Positions 33,433-42,637 are shown, counted from the first letter of the stretch. The stretch is DNA of 64,000 nucleotides from an uncultured Collinsella sp. (GCA_958405565.1 CATYEN010000003.1:22685-86684), one strand, 5' to 3'. A program made the numbers and translations. The notes: a model not told the origin generated them from the letters alone.

Positions 33433-34647
33433 ATGGCCGATAAGATCCAGTGGGCGGGCAACACGATGCCCAAGAGCGATGACAAGCACTTGGGAATCAT
33501 GAGCCTCGACCACGTGAAGAAGGCCCGCGCCTTCCACCAGTCGTTCCCCCAGTACACCGTCACTCCGCTTGCCCGCCTGGATGGCCAGGCTGCGCGCCTG
33601 GGCTTGTCCAATCTGTGCGTTAAGGACGAGAGCTATCGCTTTGGCCTCAACGCCTTTAAGGTCCTGGGCGGCTCGTTTGCCATGGCCAACTACATTGCCG
33701 ACGAGACAGGCAAGGACGTTGCCGAGTGCACCTTCGATTACCTGACCTCCGATCAGCTTGCCAAGGACTTTGGCCAGGCTACCTTCTTTACCGCCACCGA
33801 CGGCAACCATGGCCGCGGCGTGGCATGGGCTGCCAACAAGCTGGGCCAGAAGGCTGTCGTGCACATGCCCAAGGGTTCCACCAAGCCCCGCTTTGATAAC
33901 ATCGCCGCCGAGGGCGCCACGGTGACCATCGAAGAGGTCAACTACGACGAGTGCGTGCGCATGGCCGCCGCCGAGGCCGATGCCTGCGAGCGCGGCGTCA
34001 TCGTTCAGGACACCGCCTGGGAGGGCTACGAGAAGATCCCGTCTTGGATCATGGAGGGCTACGGCACCATGGCTTCCGAGGCTGCCGAGCAGCTGCGCGA
34101 GATGGCCATCAACCGCCCGACGCACGTGTTTGTCCAGGCTGGCGTGGGTTCGCTCGCCGGCGCCGTGGTGGGCTACTTCACCAACCTGTATCCCGATAAC
34201 CCGCCCACCTTCGTCGTGGTCGAGTGCGCGCCTGCCGCCTGCCTGTACAAGGGCGCTGCCGCCGGCGACGGCGACCCGCGCATCGTGGACGGCGACATGC
34301 CCTCCATCATGGCCGGTCTGTGCTGCGGCGAGCCCAACATTCTGGGCTGGGATATCCTGCGCAACCACACCACTGCCTTTGTGTCCTGCCCCGACTGGGT
34401 CACCGCTCGCGGCATGCGCACCCTGGGCGCTCCCGAGAAGGGCGACCCGCGCGTTATCTCCGGCGAGTCCGGCGCCGTGACCACCGGTCTGGTCGAGACC
34501 CTTATGCTCGATCCCGAGTACGCCGAGCTCAAGGAGCTCATCGGCCTGGACAAGACGAGCTCCGTGCTCTGCTTCTCCACCGAGGGCGACACCGATCCGG
34601 ATCAGTACCGTCGCATCGTCTGGGAGGGCGAGTACCCGACTTGCTAG
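33433..34647 (+). CDS. ygeX: Diaminopropionate ammonia-lyase
   Basis: PLP enzyme DpaL that cleaves 2,3-diaminopropionate to pyruvate and two ammonia through aminoacrylate. The PLP lysine is Lys76 in RFGLNAFKVLGG, next to DESYR, with TDGNHGRGVAWAA for substrate binding and a glycine-rich phosphate loop in QAGVGSLAGAVVGY. 404 residues, close to the E. coli enzyme. In gut bacteria ygeX is required for anaerobic uric acid use, which implies a diaminopropionate-like intermediate. TTAAGGAG precedes the ATG. Confidence 0.95.
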   Translation: MADKIQWAGNTMPKSDDKHLGIMSLDHVKKARAFHQSFPQYTVTPLARLDGQAARLGLSNLCVKDESYRFGLNAFKVLGGSFAMANYIADETGKDVAECTFDYLTSDQLAKDFGQATFFTATDGNHGRGVAWAANKLGQKAVVHMPKGSTKPRFDNIAAEGATVTIEEVNYDECVRMAAAEADACERGVIVQDTAWEGYEKIPSWIMEGYGTMASEAAEQLREMAINRPTHVFVQAGVGSLAGAVVGYFTNLYPDNPPTFVVVECAPAACLYKGAAAGDGDPRIVDGDMPSIMAGLCCGEPNILGWDILRNHTTAFVSCPDWVTARGMRTLGAPEKGDPRVISGESGAVTTGLVETLMLDPEYAELKELIGLDKTSSVLCFSTEGDTDPDQYRRIVWEGEYPTC

Positions 34648-34663
34648 CGGGTCTGACCTGTCC

Positions 34664-34781
34664 GGAGGCAGCCGGAGGACTTTACTCCCTGCTCGGACAG
34701 TCCTGCTCGCACGGAGAGCACATTAAGTGCTCTCCGGCTCGTGCGGAACTCGCGACGGAGCAAAGTCCTCCGTCCGCCTCC
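34664..34781. repeat. Nested palindromic element, copy 2
   Basis: Arms 34664-34688 and 34757-34781 pair at 22 of 25 positions. The 68-bp core between them contains GGAGAGCAC / GTGCTCTCC (34713-34735) and matches the core of the element at 2969-3119 in opposite orientation. The arms do not resemble those of copy 1. It sits between ygeX and ygeY, where it may terminate or process the transcript. Confidence 0.85.
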
Positions 34782-34885
34782 TATGGTTACTTGCTTGTGG
34801 GGTGCTCAACCTCACGCCGCTTGGCACAAGTGATCTATCTGAAATATCTACCTGTAGGTAAACCCTTGTAGAAAGGTTGACTGTT

Positions 34886-36271
34886 ATGACTAAAGAACTC
34901 GATTTTGATGCCATTAAGGCTGCGGCTGAGTCTCATCGTGCTGATATGACGCGTTTTCTTCGCGCAATGATTAGCCACCCCTCTGAGTCCTGCGAGGAGG
35001 GTGAGGTTGTCGCTTGCATCAAGGCCGAGATGGAGAGCCTTGGCTATGACGAGGTCAAGGTCGACGGCCTGGGCAACGTTATGGGCTTTATGGGCGAGGG
35101 CGACAAGATCATCGCCATCGACTCCCACATCGACACCGTCGGTATCGGCAACATCGAGAACTGGGACGCCGATCCCTATGAGGGCTACGAGACCGACGAG
35201 ATCATCTACGGCCGCGGCGGCTCCGACCAGGAGGGTGGCATGGCTTCTGCTACCTACGCTGCCAAGATGATGAAGGACATGGGCCTCATCCCCGAGGGCT
35301 ACAAGATCATGGTCGTCGGCACCGTCCAGGAAGAGGACTGCGACGGCATGTGCTGGCAGTACATCTACAACAAGGACGGCATTAAGCCCGAGTTCGTCAT
35401 TTCCACCGAGCCCACCGACGGCGGCATCTATCGCGGTCACCGCGGCCGCATGGAGATCCGCGTCGACGTTCATGGCACCTCCTGCCACGGCTCCGCTCCC
35501 GACCGCGGCGACAACGCCATTTACAAGATGGCCGACATCATCGCCGACGTCCGCGCCCTCAACAACAACGGCTGCGACGAGTCGACCGACATCAAGGGCC
35601 TCGTCAAGATGCTCGACCCCAAGTACAACCCCGAGCACTTCGAGGACGCCCGCTTCCTGGGCCGCGGCACCTGCACCGTCAGCCAGATCTTCTACACCAG
35701 CCCCAGCCGCTGCGCTGTCGCTGACTCCTGCGCCATCTCCATCGACCGTCGTATGACCGCCGGTGAGACCTGGGAGTCTTGCCTGGACGAGATCCGCAAC
35801 CTGCCGGCCGCCAAGAAGTACGGCGACGACGTGAAGGTCTCCATGTACATGTACGACCGTCCGTCCTGGACCGGCGAGGTTTACGAGACCGAGGCTTACT
35901 TCCCCACGTGGATCAACAAGGAGACCGCTCCGCACGTCAAGGCCCTCGTCGACGCCCACAAGGCCATGTTCGGTGACGAGCGCATCGGCTGCGAGCCCAG
36001 CATGGACAAGCGCACCGGTCGTCCGCTGTGCGACAAGTGGACCTTCTCCACGAACTGCGTTTCCATCCAGGGCCGCTATGGCATCCCCTGCGTCGGCTTT
36101 GGCCCGGGTGCCGAGTCTCAGGCTCACGCTCCCAACGAGGTCACCTACAAGGACGACCTGGTCACCGCTGCCGCCATGTATGTGGCTGCCCTGAACCTCT
36201 ACGATCCGAGCCAGGCCGATGGCGACGCCACCGTGTTCCGCGCCGGTCTGACCAACAACAAGATCGATTAG
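34886..36271 (+). CDS. ygeY: YgeY family M20 metallohydrolase
   Basis: Selenium-metabolism-linked member of the M20 peptidase/deacylase family. The metal site shows DSHIDTVG (His81, Asp83), the GRGGSDQEGG segment, EED with the catalytic Glu, and a dimerisation-domain motif VHGTSCHGSAPDRGDNA. 461 residues. ATG 34886 is chosen; an in-frame TTG at 34877 has no advantage. Part of the urate gene set. A carbamoyl- or acyl-amide cleavage near the end of the path is likely, but the substrate is not fixed by sequence. Confidence 0.93.
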   Translation: MTKELDFDAIKAAAESHRADMTRFLRAMISHPSESCEEGEVVACIKAEMESLGYDEVKVDGLGNVMGFMGEGDKIIAIDSHIDTVGIGNIENWDADPYEGYETDEIIYGRGGSDQEGGMASATYAAKMMKDMGLIPEGYKIMVVGTVQEEDCDGMCWQYIYNKDGIKPEFVISTEPTDGGIYRGHRGRMEIRVDVHGTSCHGSAPDRGDNAIYKMADIIADVRALNNNGCDESTDIKGLVKMLDPKYNPEHFEDARFLGRGTCTVSQIFYTSPSRCAVADSCAISIDRRMTAGETWESCLDEIRNLPAAKKYGDDVKVSMYMYDRPSWTGEVYETEAYFPTWINKETAPHVKALVDAHKAMFGDERIGCEPSMDKRTGRPLCDKWTFSTNCVSIQGRYGIPCVGFGPGAESQAHAPNEVTYKDDLVTAAAMYVAALNLYDPSQADGDATVFRAGLTNNKID

Positions 36272-36293
36272 TCCCATTCCTCGATCTTGTTGA

Positions 36294-36318
36294 GCCGGGG
36301 ACAGCTCGTGTCCCCGGC
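36294..36318 (+). terminator. Hairpin after ygeY
   Basis: GCCGGGGACA and TGTCCCCGGC form a perfect 10-bp stem around GCTCG. No T-run follows, so it may be a processing or partial termination site; the sequence includes the GGGGACA motif seen elsewhere in the window. Confidence 0.45.
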
Positions 36319-36472
36319 ATCCCCTGTTGACTTGGGGCCCGCGGTCGTTATCTCCCATGCTTCCTCAACGGTAGCGGGTCCTCGTCATAGTGCTCTGCAT
36401 GTTCTAGCCACACGCGCATGCCGGAGCACATCTACTCATTGCAATCGTTTCATCTTTGGAAAGGATATTTAC

Positions 36473-37675
36473 ATGGACGCCAAGTTTACCGAGCTCGTCG
36501 AGCAGCTGAACGGCCTCGATTTTAAGGGCATGTACGGCAGCGACTTCCTGCACACCTGGGACAAGACCACCGATGAGCTCAAGGCGCTCTACATCGTCGC
36601 CGACGCCCTGCGCGAGCTGCGTGAGAACAACGTTTCGTCCAAGATCTTCGACTCGGGCCTGGCCGTCTCCCTGTTCCGCGACAACTCCACCCGTACGCGT
36701 TTCTCCTTCTCTAAGGCCGCCAACCTGCTCGGCCTTGAGCTGCAGGACCTGGACGAGAAGAAGTCCCAGATCGCTCACGGCGAGACTGTCCGCGAGACCG
36801 CTACCATGATTTCCTTCATGGCCGACGTCATCGGCATCCGCGATGACATGTACATCGGCAAGGGCGACGCCTACATGGCCGAGGTCTCCGAGTCTGTCCA
36901 GCAGGCCTACGAGGATGGCGTTCTGGATCACCGTCCCACGCTCATCTCCCTGCAGTCCGATTCCGACCACCCTACGCAGTCCTCTGCCGACATGCTCTAC
37001 CTCATCAACGAGTTTGGCGGTCTTGAGAACCTTAAGGGCAAGAAGGTTGCCGTCACCTGGGCCTATTCGCCCTCTTACGGCAAGCCGCTGTCCTGCCCGC
37101 AGTCGCTGATCAGCCTGCTGCCTCGTTTTGGCATGGACGTCACCCTGGCCCACCCCGAGGGCTACGACCTCATGCCCGAGGTCGTCGAGCGCGCAAAGGG
37201 CTACGCCGCCGAGTCCGGCACCACCTTTAAGCAGGTCAACACCATGGCCGAGGCCTTCGAGGGCGCCGACATCGTGATCCCCAAGAGCTGGGCTCCGTTT
37301 GCCGCCATGGAGAAGCGCACCAACCTGTACGCCGAGGGCGACGACGCCGGCATCGCTGCACTCGAGAAGGAGCTGCTCGCCCAGAACGCTACGCATCAGG
37401 ATTGGTGCTCCACGACCGAGCTCATGGAGAAGACCGCCAACGGCCAGGACACCATCTTTATGCATCCGCTGCCCGCCGACATCTCCGGTGTCTCTTGCGA
37501 GCACGGCGAGGTCAACGCCGACGTCTTCGACATGCACCGCGTGGGCATGTACAAGGAGGCCAGCTACAAGCCGTACGCCATTGCAGCCATGATGTTCCTG
37601 CAGAAGGTTGCCGATCCCGCCGCTACCCTCAAGGCCCTCGACGAGCGCAACACCGCCCGTTGGCTCCAGGCCTAA
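36473..37675 (+). CDS. ygeW: Knotted carbamoyltransferase YgeW
   Basis: Carbamoyltransferase of the aspartate/ornithine transcarbamylase family with a C-terminal knot; the acceptor is unknown. The carbamoyl-phosphate loop reads DNSTRTRFSF (about 71-80), HPTQ is near residue 165 and MHPLPADI near 330. 400 residues. ATG 36473 is supported by GGAAAGGAT and by length. In the reverse direction it could release carbamoyl phosphate and so yield ATP from urate-derived carbamoyl groups, which is inference. Confidence 0.94.
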   Translation: MDAKFTELVEQLNGLDFKGMYGSDFLHTWDKTTDELKALYIVADALRELRENNVSSKIFDSGLAVSLFRDNSTRTRFSFSKAANLLGLELQDLDEKKSQIAHGETVRETATMISFMADVIGIRDDMYIGKGDAYMAEVSESVQQAYEDGVLDHRPTLISLQSDSDHPTQSSADMLYLINEFGGLENLKGKKVAVTWAYSPSYGKPLSCPQSLISLLPRFGMDVTLAHPEGYDLMPEVVERAKGYAAESGTTFKQVNTMAEAFEGADIVIPKSWAPFAAMEKRTNLYAEGDDAGIAALEKELLAQNATHQDWCSTTELMEKTANGQDTIFMHPLPADISGVSCEHGEVNADVFDMHRVGMYKEASYKPYAIAAMMFLQKVADPAATLKALDERNTARWLQA

Positions 37676-37698
37676 AGCTGGGCTGAGGTAAGCCATGT

Positions 37699-37737
37699 AA
37701 AGGGGGCGCTCTGCCAACCGGCGGGGTGCCCCTTTTT
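37699..37737 (+). terminator. Terminator after ygeW
   Basis: AAAGGGG pairs with CCCCTTT with further inner GC pairs, followed by a T-run. It separates ygeX-ygeY-ygeW from the mocA-hyuA pair. Confidence 0.75.
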
Positions 37738-37825
37738 GCATCGTTGGCGTGCGGGATAAGCGCTTTCGATGTAGATGCCCCGCGACGCGAGTTATGGGTA
37801 CGATGGTTTCAGGGGAGGTATCGCC

Positions 37826-38440
37826 ATGAAACTTGGTTGCGTCATTATGGCTTCGGGCGAGGGCAAGCGATTTGGCTCTAACAAGATGCTCGCCGATATC
37901 TATGGCGAGCCGCTGATTGCCCGGACCATTGATTCGGTTCCCCGGGGCTTTGACGTTGTGATTTCGACGCGTTGGCCCGAGGTCGCTCAGATTTGTGATG
38001 ACAAGCATTGCCCGTGCGTGCTGCACGATGGCGAGCTGCGCAGCGAAAGCGTCCGTGCGGGCCTTTCGTGGGGAGTCGAACGCAACTGGAAAGGTTGCCT
38101 CTTTTTGCCGGGCGACCAGCCGCTCGTGAGTTCGGATTCTTTTGAGGCTATGGTTCGTGCATTTGACGAGCGTGGCCGCAAGCATCCGGTGCGTCTTGCG
38201 TGCAACGGTGAGCCTTCGAGCCCGGTGCTCTTTCCGGCGGAACTGTTCGATGCACTTATGTGTCTTGAGGGTAAGGACGGCGGCGGTTCGATCCTCAAGG
38301 ACCGTACCGACGTGGTGCTGGTCGAGGCGCGTGCCTACGAGCTGTGGGACGTCGATACCGTCAAGGGACAGCGACGCATAACGGAGCATATCGCCGCCTG
38401 CTCGTATTTTGATCGCGTGGCCAACTGCATCAATCAATAA
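37826..38440 (+). CDS. mocA: Molybdenum hydroxylase accessory nucleotidyltransferase MocA/YgfJ
   Basis: Adds CMP (or another nucleotide) to the molybdopterin cofactor before insertion into molybdenum hydroxylases. MASGEGKRFGSNKMLADIYG (residues 8-27) is the nucleotide-binding signature, LPGDQPLVSSDSF holds the metal-binding Asp, and GGGSILKD follows. 204 residues. ATG 37826 has AGGGGAGG upstream; a longer frame to 37775 has none. Located 9 bases before hyuA. Serves the Xdh encoded at 23439-26216. Confidence 0.9.
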   Translation: MKLGCVIMASGEGKRFGSNKMLADIYGEPLIARTIDSVPRGFDVVISTRWPEVAQICDDKHCPCVLHDGELRSESVRAGLSWGVERNWKGCLFLPGDQPLVSSDSFEAMVRAFDERGRKHPVRLACNGEPSSPVLFPAELFDALMCLEGKDGGGSILKDRTDVVLVEARAYELWDVDTVKGQRRITEHIAACSYFDRVANCINQ

Positions 38441-38449
38441 GGAGCAATT

Positions 38450-39817
38450 ATGATCATCATCAAAAACGGCGCACTCGTGACGCCCCAGGGGCTTCGCCGC
38501 GCCGATCTTGCCATGGAGGGCGACAAGATTGTGCGGATTGCCGCGGCAATCGAGCCGGGCGAGGGCGATACCGTCGAGGACGCCACCGACTGTTGGGTGT
38601 TTCCCGGCTTTATCGACGGCCACACGCACATGCAGTGCTGGACCGGCATGGATTGGACAGCCGATAGCTTTGAGACCGGCACGCGCGCGGCTGCCTGCGG
38701 CGGCACGACGACCATTGTGGACTACGCGACGGCCGATCGCGGCGTGACCATGCCCGATGCCTTGGTCGAGTGGCATCATCGCGCCGACGGCACCTGCACC
38801 GCCAACTATGCCTTCCATATGGCGCTTGCCGAGTGGAATGAGCGCAACCGCGCCGATCTTTCGGCCATGCGCGAGGCGGGCGTGTCGTCGTTTAAGACCT
38901 ACTTTGCCTACGACCATCTGCGCCTGGACGATGCCGAGACGCTCGAGGTGCTGGAGGAGCTCAAGCGCGTGGGCGGTATCCTGTGCGTGCATTGCGAGAA
39001 CGGCACGTTGGTCAACGCGCTGCAGAAGCGCGTGTTTGAGCAGGGTATCCACGGGCCCGAGGGCCATGCGCTCAGCCGTCCGGACGTGTGTGAGGCCGAG
39101 GCCGTGAGCCGCCTGCTGTATCTGGCGCACTTGGCCGGGGACGCTCCGGTCAACGTGGTGCACCTTTCGACCAAGCTGGGGCTCGAGGCCATTCGCGCTG
39201 CCAAATCGCGCGGGCAGAAGAACATCTATGTCGAGACATGCCCTCAGTATCTGATGCTCGACGACACCTGCTATCTGGAGCAGGGCGAGGACGGCTTTGC
39301 GGGCGCCAAGTACGTGATGAGTCCGCCGCTGCGCCATGCCGGCGACCGTGCGGCACTGCGCGAGGCGCTTGTGGCCGGCGAGATCGATACGATTGCGACC
39401 GACCACTGTAGCTTTAACCTGCACGGGCAAAAGGACCGCGGGCGCGACGACTTCCGCGCGATTCCCAACGGCGGACCCGGCGTGGAGCATCGCCCCGTCG
39501 CGATCGCTACGAGCTTTGAGGGACAGCTGGGTCCCGAGGATCTGTGCCGCCTGATGAGCGAGAACCCGGCGCGCGTCTTTGGCATGTATCCGCACAAGGG
39601 CTGTCTTGCCGAGGGCGCCGATGCCGACGTGTGCGTGTGGGATCCCAAGGCGCGCTGGACGATTAGCGCCGCGACGCAGCATCAGGCCGTGGACTACACG
39701 CCGCTCGAGGGCTTTGAGGCGCACGGCCGCGCCAAGGCCGTGTTTGTGAACGGTGTACTGGCTGCGCTCGACGGCGAGCCCACCGGAGCCCAACCCGGCC
39801 GCTACGTCCCCCGCTAA
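38450..39817 (+). CDS. hyuA: Dihydropyrimidinase/hydantoinase family protein HyuA
   Basis: Cyclic amidase opening a hydantoin- or dihydropyrimidine-like ring. GFIDGHTHMQ contributes His58 and His60, the bridging Lys is Lys149 in SSFKTYFAYD, and CVHCENG, HLST and TDHCSFN supply the remaining ligands. 455 residues is typical. AAGGAGCAAT precedes the ATG. In the urate gene set this enzyme could open the second ring of a urate-derived intermediate. Confidence 0.92.
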   Translation: MIIIKNGALVTPQGLRRADLAMEGDKIVRIAAAIEPGEGDTVEDATDCWVFPGFIDGHTHMQCWTGMDWTADSFETGTRAAACGGTTTIVDYATADRGVTMPDALVEWHHRADGTCTANYAFHMALAEWNERNRADLSAMREAGVSSFKTYFAYDHLRLDDAETLEVLEELKRVGGILCVHCENGTLVNALQKRVFEQGIHGPEGHALSRPDVCEAEAVSRLLYLAHLAGDAPVNVVHLSTKLGLEAIRAAKSRGQKNIYVETCPQYLMLDDTCYLEQGEDGFAGAKYVMSPPLRHAGDRAALREALVAGEIDTIATDHCSFNLHGQKDRGRDDFRAIPNGGPGVEHRPVAIATSFEGQLGPEDLCRLMSENPARVFGMYPHKGCLAEGADADVCVWDPKARWTISAATQHQAVDYTPLEGFEAHGRAKAVFVNGVLAALDGEPTGAQPGRYVPR

Positions 39818-39843
39818 CAGGAAGGATGCCGGATTCCCTTCGC

Positions 39844-39910
39844 AGTTGCGGTGAAATAGTTCCTGTTTAGCCGCCAAATAGGCCGTTTCAGGAACTATTC
39901 CACCGCAACT
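39844..39910. repeat. AGTTGCGG hairpin, copy 1 (between hyuA and yqeC)
   Basis: 39844-39865 pairs with 39889-39910 at 21 of 22 positions. The outer 15 bases AGTTGCGGTGAAATA are shared with the hairpin at 42638-42704. The inner arm GTTCCTG is specific to this copy yet self-complementary. It separates convergent hyuA and yqeC and may end both. Confidence 0.85.
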
Positions 39911-39935
39911 TATATGTCTGGTGGGGCAGCGCCGG

Positions 39936-40670
39936 CTATTTGAGGCTGCTGGCGACGATGGGGCGGCCGAGGGCGGCCTCGAAGCGGTCGGCCATCGTGG
40001 GGTCGCTGAGCGTGTCGGTTTGGTTGAGCATGACGCGTGCGGTGCTGAGTCCCAGCGCCTGCATCTCGGCATTGAGCACCTGGGCGACGCGCTCTGGGGT
40101 GGCAGCGTCGGTGGGCTCGCAGCCGCAGCGCTCGCAGAAGAGCTCAGGGCGGTGGACAACCTCGGCGACGGGCTTGCCCAGCCCCGAGGCGCCGACGACC
40201 CAGACAACGTTTGCCGTGGCGGCGGGAATTACCGGCTCCCAGGCGGCATGCGCCTTGAGCGGGAGTCGCTTGCTGCCATCTGCCTCGGCCAACACATAGT
40301 CAAAGCGCTGCGCCAGCTGGTCGATCGGCTCAGCGGGGGCGGAGAGCTTGCCTGTCTCCGGGTCCAAAACACCCGCCTGGCAGATGCTTCCGCGGCTCAT
40401 GCCAGCGCATACCTTGCAGGTGCAGCCGGGGGTATGCGCGGCACCCGGCTTCCAAGGCGCGGCATCCAAGCGACGGTTCGACCCGTCCCACGGAACGCCG
40501 GCGACGGGAAACATGTGCGTGGTGGTACAGAGGAGCACGCGGCCGCCAGTGCGCATGAGCTCGAGACCCAGCGTCTTCAGCAGCGTCGACTTGCCGCCAC
40601 TGCCGATAATCGCGGTAATGCCCGGCTCGATCCTGAGCGCAGAGGCAAGATTGCCGCTAACCGTTTCCAT
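39936..40670 (-). CDS. yqeC: Selenium-dependent hydroxylase accessory protein YqeC
   Basis: P-loop protein needed for maturation of selenium-dependent molybdenum hydroxylases. GSGGKST (23-29) is the Walker A motif, LLCTTTHM follows, and VLAEADGSKRLPLKAHAAWEP is the family signature near residue 130-150. An insert with CTCKVC and a CERCGC segment add Cys pairs. 244 residues. Only gene of this block on the minus strand, divergent from yqeB. Confidence 0.92.
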   Translation of the reverse strand: METVSGNLASALRIEPGITAIIGSGGKSTLLKTLGLELMRTGGRVLLCTTTHMFPVAGVPWDGSNRRLDAAPWKPGAAHTPGCTCKVCAGMSRGSICQAGVLDPETGKLSAPAEPIDQLAQRFDYVLAEADGSKRLPLKAHAAWEPVIPAATANVVWVVGASGLGKPVAEVVHRPELFCERCGCEPTDAATPERVAQVLNAEMQALGLSTARVMLNQTDTLSDPTMADRFEAALGRPIVASSLK

Positions 40671-40772
40671 CTGTTCACCGCCGTATAATACTGTGATAAT
40701 AAATAATCATCAGAGTAGCGGTCGGACCGCTTTTGCTCTGCTCAAACCGTAGCACAGGGAGGTGCCCCGGGA

Positions 40773-41567
40773 ATGCTCGTTTATGTTCGCGGCGCCGGTG
40801 ATATCGCCACGGGTGTCGCTGCCCGTTTGGTGCGCGCCGGCGTGTCGGTCGTTATGGCGGATATCGCGGTTCCCACGTGCATCCGTCGCACAATCAGTTT
40901 TTGCGAGGCCATTCGCTTGGGCGAGGTCGAGGTCGAAGGCATTCGCGCTCGCTTGGCGCAGACGCCGGCTGAGGCGCTCGAGATTACCCAAGCGGGAGAC
41001 GTCGCCGTTGTGGTGGACCCTCAGGCCAAGATGCTCGATGAGCTTAAACCCGCGGCTGTGGTCGACGCGATTTTGGCTAAGCGCAACTTGGGCACCACGC
41101 GCGACATGGCGCCTGCCGTCATCGCTGTGGGGCCGGGCTTTACCGCGCCGGTCGATTGCGACGCCGTGGTCGAGACCATGCGCGGGCATTTTCTCGGCCG
41201 TGTCATTACCCAAGGTTCGCCCCAGCCCAACACGGGCGTGCCGGGCATTATCGCCGGCTATGGCAAGGAACGTGTTATCCACAGCCCCGCCGCCGGCGTG
41301 TTTAGGTCCGACCATGTGATCGGCGACATCGTGAGCGCCGGAGACGTGATTGGCTACGCGGGCGATATGCCCATGTGCACGCAGATCGATGGCTGTCTGC
41401 GCGGGCTTTTGGCGAACGGCGTGCAGGTGACTGAGGGCTTTAAATGCGCCGATGTCGATCCGCGCGGCGATGCCAGCTATATCAACTACATTTCGGACAA
41501 AGCGACGTCGGTCGGCGGCGGCGTGCTCGAGGCACTCGCTATGCTCACCGATGTCTTTAGAGGATAG
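40773..41567 (+). CDS. yqeB: Selenium-dependent molybdenum hydroxylase system protein YqeB (EF2563 family)
   Basis: Maturation factor of the same system. The N-terminal Rossmann-like motif VRGAGDIATGVAARLVRAG (residues 5-23) is complete; GPGFTAPVDCDAVVETMRGH and CTQIDGCLRGLL are family blocks. 264 residues. It ends 9 bases before the xdhC-type gene, so both are co-transcribed. Divergent from yqeC. Likely acts in selenium or sulfur insertion into the Mo cofactor, as proposed for the family. Confidence 0.92.
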   Translation: MLVYVRGAGDIATGVAARLVRAGVSVVMADIAVPTCIRRTISFCEAIRLGEVEVEGIRARLAQTPAEALEITQAGDVAVVVDPQAKMLDELKPAAVVDAILAKRNLGTTRDMAPAVIAVGPGFTAPVDCDAVVETMRGHFLGRVITQGSPQPNTGVPGIIAGYGKERVIHSPAAGVFRSDHVIGDIVSAGDVIGYAGDMPMCTQIDGCLRGLLANGVQVTEGFKCADVDPRGDASYINYISDKATSVGGGVLEALAMLTDVFRG

Positions 41568-41576
41568 AAGGCGGCA

Positions 41577-42620
41577 ATGGAAAAGCTCGATGTTGTGAAT
41601 GCGGCGCTTGCCACCCTGCGTGCTGGTAAGACGTGCGAGCTGGTGGTCGTGGCCGGCACGGCAGGGTCGTCGCCGCGCGGCGTGGGCGCCTGGATGGCCG
41701 TCTTTGCCGATGGCAGCCAGGCGGGCACTATCGGCGGCGGCAAAATTGAGCTCTTTGCACTGGATGAGGCGCGCGAGCTCCTGGCCGGGGGTAAATCGCG
41801 TCTGGTCCGCTACACCATGGGCGGCGAGAACTCCGATACCGGCATGATTTGCGGCGGAGCTATCTGCCTGTGCTATCTGCACCTGGACGCGACCAAGGCA
41901 CCGTTGTTCCAGGAGATTGCCAATGTGCTGGCGTATCGGCGCATCGGTGACTTCGCCATCGACTTTGAGCCGTTTATCGCGAGCGCGCTCGAGGGCGATG
42001 TGGCCAAGTACCATGGCGAGGAATCGCGCCGCACCATTGCGGGCTGCCCCGGGCTTTCGCTGGTGGAGGAGGGGAGTAAGGTCACCTACACCAACGCGGC
42101 CTCCGAGATTCCCCCGGCGCACATCGAGACGCTCTGCCCCGAGGGCCTGGCCTATATCTTTGGCTGCGGCCACGTGGGTGCTGCGACGGCGCGGGTGCTC
42201 ACGGCGGCGGGCTTTGCCGTCGTGGCTTGCGACGACCGCCCCGGCACACTGACCCCCGAATGGGTGCCCGGTGTCTACGACCGTCGTCTGGTCGACTACA
42301 AGAACCTGAGCAAGCAGTGCCCCATCGGCCCGCGTGACCTAGTGGTCGTCGCCACGGCGGGTCACAAGTCCGATATCGACGTGGTGATTCAGGCCATGCA
42401 CGCCAAGCCCGCCTATCTGGGCTGTCTGGGTTCGCGCCGCAAGACGGCCTTTGTGCGCGCCCGCCTGGAGCAGGAGGGCTTTACGCAGGACCAGATCGAC
42501 GAGCTGCACCTGCCGATCGGTGTCGCCATCGAGGCCGAGGACCCCGAGGAGATCGCCATCTCCATCGCTGCCGAGATGATTCACCTGCGCCGCACCAAGC
42601 TCGTCCCCCGCAAGCGCTAG
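41577..42620 (+). CDS. xdhC: XdhC/CoxI family accessory protein
   Basis: Binds molybdenum cofactor and helps to insert its terminal sulfur (here probably selenium) ligand. The N-terminal XdhC/CoxI domain shows GSSPRGVGAWMAVFADGSQ, with GGGKIE and GGENSDTGMICGG. The C-terminal Rossmann domain has YIFGCGHVGAATARVL (about residues 193-208). 347 residues. Last gene of the purine block before the second ribosomal segment. Confidence 0.92.
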   Translation: MEKLDVVNAALATLRAGKTCELVVVAGTAGSSPRGVGAWMAVFADGSQAGTIGGGKIELFALDEARELLAGGKSRLVRYTMGGENSDTGMICGGAICLCYLHLDATKAPLFQEIANVLAYRRIGDFAIDFEPFIASALEGDVAKYHGEESRRTIAGCPGLSLVEEGSKVTYTNAASEIPPAHIETLCPEGLAYIFGCGHVGAATARVLTAAGFAVVACDDRPGTLTPEWVPGVYDRRLVDYKNLSKQCPIGPRDLVVVATAGHKSDIDVVIQAMHAKPAYLGCLGSRRKTAFVRARLEQEGFTQDQIDELHLPIGVAIEAEDPEEIAISIAAEMIHLRRTKLVPRKR

Positions 42621-42637
42621 TCGCATCCCCATCAATA

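Noticed and set aside
34664..34871. Coding sequence for a GEHIKCSP peptide
   Set aside because: The frame is an out-of-frame extension over ygeX without its own start, and the same bases are explained by the palindromic element.
36404..40207. A 1267-residue open frame on the minus strand over ygeW, mocA and hyuA
   Set aside because: Antisense to three well-identified genes, with no ribosome binding site and shadow-like composition.
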